A stretch of DNA of 64,000 bases from Streptomyces sp. NBS 14/10 (lineage in GTDB: Bacteria; Actinomycetota; Actinomycetes; Streptomycetales; Streptomycetaceae): NCBI RefSeq assembly GCF_002224125.1, contig NZ_NCSM01000015.1, forward strand, positions 148,933 to 212,932, given 5' to 3'. Below the pieces are notes generated by a model. It was not told the DNA's origin, ran no database searches, and was given only the letters and a program-made list of their open reading frames with translations. Position 1 is the first letter of the stretch, and every line of letters starts with the position of its first letter. Positions 59,153-64,000 of the stretch are shown piece by piece. The translations under genes and the position numbers were made by a program.

Positions 59153-59930
59153 ATGTCGGGCTGTTCGCCTGACAGCGGCCGGGGTCGGACGGGGTCCGGT
59201 AGCTCCTGGGCGGCGATACGCGCAGGACGGTGGACTGACCGACGCCGAGGGGCCGCGCGGGAGCGGATCCGGTTGCGGGCTGTCGTCCGTTTCGGGGGCG
59301 GGGAGACGAACAGGGAGATCGCTTCCGCTCTGCGGGTGAGCGAGCGTTCGGTGGAGCGGTGGCGCCGGACCCTGACGCGAGCGCGGCGGGCCGGGATCCT
59401 GTCGAAGGGTTATCCAGGGCGGTCCCGGCTCAGCGAGACCCAGATCGCCAGGTTGGAACGAGAGTTGGAGCGCGGCCCGCTGGTCTACGGCTGGGCGGAC
59501 CATTGGTGGGCGCTGGCGCGGATCAAGACAATGATCGGCCGCCTGTTCCGCGTCTCCTGCACCGTCGAGAGCACCTGGCAGCTGCTGAAGGGTCACGGCT
59601 GGAGCTGGCAACAGCCGACCAGACGGGCCATCGAACGCGACGACGATGCGGTCGAGGTGTGAAAGAAGGAGACCCGGCCGCGGGTAAGAACACTGCGGCG
59701 GAGCGCGGCGCCTGGATCGTCTTCGAGGACGAAGCCGGGCAGTCGAAGACTCCGCCGCGTGCCAGGACCTGGGGTCGGACCGGCCAGACGCCGGTCGTGC
59801 GGGTGTGGGGCCGCGGGTGCGGGCGGGTTTCGATGGCGGGCATCGCCTGCCTCAAGCCGGGCAGGCGATCCCGGCTCAGCTGTGCGATCCGTGAGTATCG
59901 GGTCCGCAGGGACGAGCCGAAGGGCTTCTG
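59153..59930 (+). mobile_element. IS630-family transposase remnant, two frames
   Basis: The first frame has an HTH part (RERIRLRAVVRFGGGETNREIASALRVSERSVERWRRTLTRARRAGILSKGYPGRSRLSETQIARLERELERG, then WADHWWALARIKTMIGRLFRVSCTVESTWQLLKGHGWSWQQPTRRAIERDDDAVEV, stop at 59662). The catalytic part follows in another frame (GAWIVFEDEAGQSKTPPRARTWGRTGQTPVVRVWGRGCGRVSMAGIACLKPG), with the first catalytic Asp region DEAG. The break may be programmed, as in some IS630-type elements, or damage. The 3' end merges into a different IS at about 59930, so the element is truncated. Confidence 0.7.
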
Positions 59931-60290
59931 ATGGCGGGAACGACGGGGATCTGGGCGGGCACTTCGGGACTCGGCCGCGCAAAGTCCGCGTGGGAAGGGC
60001 GTGCTCGTCTTGGGAGAACCGCGCCTGTCTGCGTAGAAGCGGGATTCGCTGCACCATCCTGAACAGGGTCGGCCAGTTCGCGGACCGCCGGAAACCCGGC
60101 TTTCGTGGTGGCCGTCGGTCGACGTTCGAGAAGACCGACTACCGCGGGTGCCACGCAGTCGAATGCCGCATCAACTGTCTCAAGAGCCACCGGGCGGTGG
60201 CCGTTCCGGTACGGCAAGCTCGGTCGTCCGTTGCGAAGCGACCCTTCTCGTCGTGGCCGTCAGGGGTGGCTGTGACCGGCGGGGATGACC
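59931..60290 (+). mobile_element. IS5-family transposase fragment
   Basis: Sequence RKVRVGRACSSWENRACLRRSGIRCTILNRVGQFADRRKPGFRGGRRSTFEKTDYRGCHAVECRINCLKSHRAVA is the C-terminal third of an IS5-type transposase. It is more degraded than the one at 54990-55571 and is joined directly to the IS630 remnant. No intact ends were found. Confidence 0.6.
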
Positions 60291-60299
60291 GCGTGAGTG

Positions 60300-60683
60300 T
60301 CAGGACGTCATGGCGGCTCGGTCGGAGTCGCTGCGCAGAACACAGAATTCGTTGCCTTCGGGATCGGCAAGGATTGCCCAGCCGGAGCCATCGGGGTTCC
60401 GGTGATCGGTGACAAAGGTGGCGCCGAGGCCGAGCAGCCGTTCCACCTCCTGATCGCGTGAGGTTTCTGGGCGCAAGCACAGATGGATCCGGTTCTTGAT
60501 TGTCTTAGCCTCGGGTACCTGGTTGAAGTGCAGCACTGGGCCCTCCGCCAGCAGTACCTGAGTCTCCCGTTCACCTGGTTTGTCTTCCGGGTGCAGCGGC
60601 CGGCCGGTCACCCTGCTCCAGAACCGGGCCAGTTCGTAGGCATCCGCACAGTCGATCGCCACGTTCTGCAATACCGAGACCAT
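60300..60683 (-). CDS. VOC (glyoxalase-like) family protein
   Basis: 127 residues from ATG 60683: MVSVLQNVAIDCADAYELARFWSRVTGRPLHPEDKPGERETQVLLAEGPVLHFNQVPEAKTIKNRIHLCLRPETSRDQEVERLLGLGATFVTDHRNPDGSGWAILADPEGNEFCVLRS, the full glyoxalase-like pattern with EGNEFCVL near the end. Its role is unknown. Similar in type to the protein at 58623-59057. Confidence 0.9.
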   Translation of the reverse strand: MVSVLQNVAIDCADAYELARFWSRVTGRPLHPEDKPGERETQVLLAEGPVLHFNQVPEAKTIKNRIHLCLRPETSRDQEVERLLGLGATFVTDHRNPDGSGWAILADPEGNEFCVLRSDSDRAAMTS

Positions 60684-60800
60684 GCGCGCGAGCCTTCCTG
60701 ATCTCCACGCCAGACGCCACCGAATTACGCTCGTTCTTCGCGTACACAGCTCAGGCGCCTGGCGGCACTTCCACTGTTCGGTCGGGGCGGCGGGCTCCGG

Positions 60801-61400
60801 GTGAACGACAGCGGCAAGCTCTTCCGCGATCACGTCGAATGTGCCGTGGGTGAGCTCGACGCGGGGCGGCGTGCTGTCGCCGGGGGCCACCGGGGACGGC
60901 CTGGGCTGGCGTCGGGAGCCTTCCTCACCCTCACCTGGCCGCTGGCAGCCTGCAAGCGCGCGTATCCCGCCGTTGAGATCGGGCTGCACCGGTCACCGTC
61001 CGAGGGCATGGCCCGCCGCTTGCGTGGCCACGGGGTTGATCTGTGTGTCGCCTCGCAGCTGATCCGTGCCGGGTCGTGGAGTCTGCGAGGCGCTGGGGTG
61101 GGCACGCCACTCGGCCGTCCGCTGGTAGGCCGCATGCCTGTGGCCGTGGGCGAACGCGCGGACCGGCCCTTCGTCACTACTGCCCGCGGGGGGACACTGG
61201 CTATGCCAGCTGCTCGACAGGTTCTTCCCCGCGTGAGATCTCGCCCCGAGGATCGTCTGCGAAGCGACGAACGTATCGCCATCGCCGACCCGGTCGGCGC
61301 GGGACTGGATATCGGACTTGCTCCCGCCTCCGCCCGCCGCAGTGTCACGCGCGACCCCGCTGCCTGGACCCCCGTCGACAGCGGCGACCAGGGCGTGTCC
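60801..61400 (+). pseudogene. LysR-family regulator remnant (effector domain)
   Basis: The frame from 60801 contains pieces of a LysR substrate-binding domain: ASGAFLTLTWPLAACKRAYPAVEIGLHRSPSEGMARRLRGHGVDLCVASQ, then GVGTPLGRPLVGRMPVAVGERADRPFVTTARGGTLAMPAARQVLPRV and DERIAIADPVGAGLDIGLAPA. The HTH N-terminus and several strands are missing or unrecognisable. It is probably a decayed regulator, not transcribed as a protein. Confidence 0.4.
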
Positions 61401-61657
61401 GACGTCAATCAGGGCGCGGTCGTCATCGAGGGTGGCACCCACGGCGCATCCACCACAGGTTCTGATAAGGGGAGGGGCTGGGACCGCTCCGGTCGGACCC
61501 GGCTGGTCGCAGGCGTCGCCAATCTGCGCAGGCCCGGCCCCGCCGGTGGGCAAGGGACGAGTTGGCACGGGTGGAGTTGTGCAGGTCAGTGACTGCACTG
61601 TTGCAGTCTGTTTGTCTCGAGTGCGGGGGCTCGGTGGAGAGCAGAGTGAGGGGATCG

Positions 61658-62642
61658 GTGTTGCGTATACAACTGAGACGGATGATTGTGGCGATCGGGG
61701 TGGGGCTCGGGCTGGTCCTGGCGCCGGTCACGGGGACTGCGATGGGGCGGGGGCGGGCACCATGGCTGTGACCGACATGGATTTCACCGCGTCTGCCGTG
61801 GATGCGTCGTCTGGCGGTGAGACTGTCATGCTTCGCTGGACGATGACGAATACCACCCGGGCGAGTGACGGTATGAGCGTGCGGGTCTATCTGCACTGTC
61901 AGGGCGCGACGGTCGGCACGTGCTTGGGCGTGCTGCTGGTCGGGACCTATGACGGGGGCTCCTATGGCCAGGACATCACGGTGGTGCCCGGTTCGACGCT
62001 TCAGGAGGCTGCTTGTGAGTGGGCCCTGGGCGTTCCGCAGTATGCGGCCGGGGCGTTGGTCACCTGGGCGGTTACCTGCTTAGAGGCCTGGGATACCCGG
62101 GGCACCTCGCTGGACTGGGGCGCCGCCCGGCTGGGTGTGTTCCACAGCACGTTCGAGGTGAAGACGCTTGCCGACAGGCAGGGCCCGGCGTATGACGACC
62201 TCGTGGTGGACAGCGAACGTCAGCCGTACATCTACGTCGGCGAGGACTCGTCGAGGATGACCTACGATCTCGATGTGCGCGATTCCCAGGTCGGTGTCTC
62301 CGGCGGCGCCGTGACGGTGAGCGGCTCGGGTGGGCGGCATCTGACCGGCAGTTCACGGGCATCTGCCTCACCGTCGACGTCTCGGGCACCACTGCGGGTG
62401 TCAGCGGCTACGACGTGTACCTGATCGATTCCTGGGGGCAGCGGATCCCGGCCGTGTCCGGCGGTGCTTCGCCGACCTTCAGCGGCTCGTTGGCCCTCTC
62501 CTTCTCACTGCCCTCCGACGTGGCCCCCGGGACGTACACCATCGCTGTGCGCCTGTCCGACCAGGCGGGCAAGTCCTCGCCCTTCGGTTTCCCCAACGGC
62601 ACCCCGATGCCGGGTGGGCCGGTGACTTTGACGGTCGCCTAG
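61658..62642 (+). pseudogene. Secreted beta-sandwich-type protein, split by two frameshifts
   Basis: The reading starts at GTG 61658 (GAGGGG upstream) with a signal peptide (LRRMIVAIGVGLGLVLAPVTGTAMG). After a G-run near 61745 the sense sequence moves to another frame: GTMAVTDMDFTASAVDASSGGETVMLRWTMTNTTRASDGMSVRVYLHCQGATVGTCLGVLL through SRMTYDLDVRDSQVGVSGGAVTVSGSGG. After about 62340 it moves to a third: FTGICLTVDVSGTTAGVSGYDVYLIDSWGQRIPAVSGGASPTFSGSLALSFSLPSDVAPGTYTIAVRLSDQAGKSSPFGFP, stop at 62640-62642. Both breaks sit at G-rich runs. If joined it would be a complete secreted Ig-like protein. Confidence 0.6.
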
Positions 62643-62908
62643 GCGCCCCGGAGCCGGGATGGACCGCCCGGCATCGTCGGCCTGCACGGCGGTTTCACGC
62701 CGAGCGGTGATCGTCCCGCGCCGGATCCCGGCTCCTCCCGGTGCGGGACGAAGGCGCCATAGCGTCACCGGGAGGTGCCCGGTCTCGCTGCGAGGCCGGG
62801 CATATCGCCGTCACTGCCCCGCCTTACGCCTCTGGACCCTTCGCCGCTCCGACGGGTCCGTGCAGGGCTCCGGTCGTGCGCCACACGTAACCCTGGCTGA
62901 GCTTGTTT
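62643..62908. other. Intergenic spacer before the IS701-type element
   Basis: 266 bases with no gene recognised. The right-hand end of the adjacent IS may begin in this stretch; no inverted repeat partner is visible because the other end lies beyond the window. Confidence 0.35.
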
Positions 62909-64000
62909 TTACGGTTTGCGAACTTTGAGATGATTGCGTTCAGCGATGGTCTCGGGTCGTCTGGTTGATTTGCTCACGTCGTAACGGGTGGCGGTCGCCG
63001 GTTCTTCGAGCCATCCGGTCGTCCCGGACCGGGTGTTGATGGTTTGGGTGCACGGGCTGGACAGTACAGGTGCGGGCGGAGGTTCCTGAACCCTCGGCGG
63101 ACACGGGCTGGGGTGAGCCGGGCGGGCTCGGCCGGGTTCTCCCAGGGGCGGCGGAGGTCAGCCGCGGCTTCGCGGGTGAGGCGGAGCTGGGTGTGGGCGG
63201 CAATGACGAGCCATGTCCACCGGTCGGGGGCCTCGGGGGTGCGGAGCTTGGGACGGGTTCAGCCGAGCGTCTGCTTTCCGAAGCGGAAGGTGTGCTCCAA
63301 GTCGAAGCGGCGGAGAAATGCCTGCCAGCGCAGGTCGACGTCCTCGTTGGTCATGCTGACCTCGGAGGACCACAGCCAGACGGTCAGCGGGTCACCTCCG
63401 CCGGGCAGATGGTCCACCGTCAGGCGGATCAGGGTGCCCTCGATGACGGGGAGTTCACCGGTGTGGTTGATCCACGCGTTGCGGGTGGTCAGGCGGGGGT
63501 GGATGCGATCCCAGGCCATCGCTCGGGCGGTGCTGTACCGGTCGGTGACCTGCACCGTCTCAGCGTCGGGCTCGCCCCAGGTCTCCGGTTTGGCGAGGTG
63601 GAACTCCTTGCCGTGCTTCGGCGGTCGCCCGCCCAGGGGATAGGACAGGGCGTACTCCTTGAGCGAGGGTGCCGGCCGGCGCATCACCCGGTCCGAAGGC
63701 ATCCGCCCGAGCACCTCGATGGGGAGGCCAGCGAGGAGATGGGCCATGCGTGGGGCATCGTAGTCGGCGTCGAAGACGATCAGGATGTCGTTGTCACCGG
63801 CTTCCCGCTGCCCCTGGCTGATCAGGTCGGTGACAACACGGCGGGCCTGGACCGCGGTGACCTCGGCGACATCGTCGTCGGGGCCGAGCCGGACCGCATC
63901 CAGCAGCTGGCACCACGACGTCCGCCCCGTCTCCAGGGCTGCGGCGAACGAGTACGGCCAGCCGGGAATGAACTGGTCACCGCCCCGTCCCGAGTGTCTG
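62909..64000 (-). mobile_element. IS701/NF041680-type transposase, broken, running off the right edge
   Basis: From the right edge the minus strand encodes a transposase: SGRGGDQFIPGWPYSFAAALETGRTSWCQLLDAVRLGPDDDVAEVTAVQARRVVTDLISQGQREAGDNDILIVFDADYDAPRMAHLL with catalytic-type DADYDA, continuing to VDLRWQAFLRRFDLEHTFRFGKQTLG. A TGA then stands (63259-63261) where family members have Trp, and the same frame resumes as TRPKLRTPEAPDRWTWLVIAAHTQLRLTREAAADLRRPWENPAEPARLTPARVRRGFRNL. A later shift puts the ending (RYDVSKSTRRPETIAERNHL) in another frame, stopping at 62909. The N-terminus lies beyond the window. Confidence 0.75.

Noticed and set aside
1..64000. CRISPR arrays
   Set aside because: I found no set of regularly spaced repeats of 24-37 bases and no Cas-like proteins.
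1..64000. rRNA genes or chromosome replication origin
   Set aside because: No rRNA-like sequence and no DnaA-box cluster seen; only one tRNA.

Overview
The window is high-GC actinobacterial DNA, most likely a Streptomyces chromosome and probably an accessory or arm region. The evidence is strong third-position G/C bias, many GTG starts, GGAGG-type ribosome sites, characteristic families (AdpA/GlxA-type, XRE-cupin, HxlR and SARP regulators, DUF2218, DUF899, DUF1963) and rare TTA (bldA-type) codons in three genes.

Layout. 0-16.9 kb: mostly intact small operons. These are a GNAT remnant, a small membrane protein, a DUF1963-like protein, a divergent TetR/methyltransferase pair in which the methyltransferase is fused to DUF2218 and membrane helices, DUF899, a WXG100-like protein paired with a predicted muramidase-type effector, a histidine phosphatase, a shortened PPDK-like enzyme with a winged-helix partner, a TetR-AraC-VOC operon, a frame-broken ECF sigma factor facing a YCII protein, DUF2461, a coiled-coil winged-helix protein and a secreted serine hydrolase. 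17-18.2 kb: three tightly overlapping plasmid-like genes behind a palindrome. 18.3-29.3 kb: DinB, a methyltransferase divergent from an XRE-cupin regulator, an MFS exporter, an LRV-repeat protein, an LRR gene with a frameshift, AraC/hydrolase, a peptidoglycan-binding secreted protein lying over a decayed SARP regulator, and MerR-YnfA.

29.7-38.3 kb is the most coherent unit: MFS transporter, glycerol-kinase-like FGGY kinase, GlpD, an AGPS-type FAD oxidase, a GlpP antiterminator, an ABM monooxygenase and a zinc alcohol dehydrogenase, all on the plus strand and closed by a 20-bp-stem terminator. A GAPDH with an AdpA/GlxA-type regulator faces it. Together they look like uptake, phosphorylation and oxidation of glycerol or a glycerol-like or ether-linked polyol into the triose-phosphate pool.

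40.6-51.5 kb: HxlR/RidA with repeated operator-like sequence, a patch of decayed metabolic genes, a 981-residue TPR protein, a tRNA-Trp with an anticodon-stem mismatch, a methyltransferase, a KOW-LRR fusion protein and an APH-like phosphotransferase.

51.5-64 kb is largely a gene graveyard: broken M20 peptidase, CHAT protease and LysR genes, several IS5, IS630 and IS701-type remnants, and a few intact cargo genes (an immunity-like protein, GNAT, a nucleotidyltransferase, two VOC proteins). Many otherwise well-conserved genes here and elsewhere are interrupted by single-base shifts, which may be true decay or uncorrected sequencing indels.
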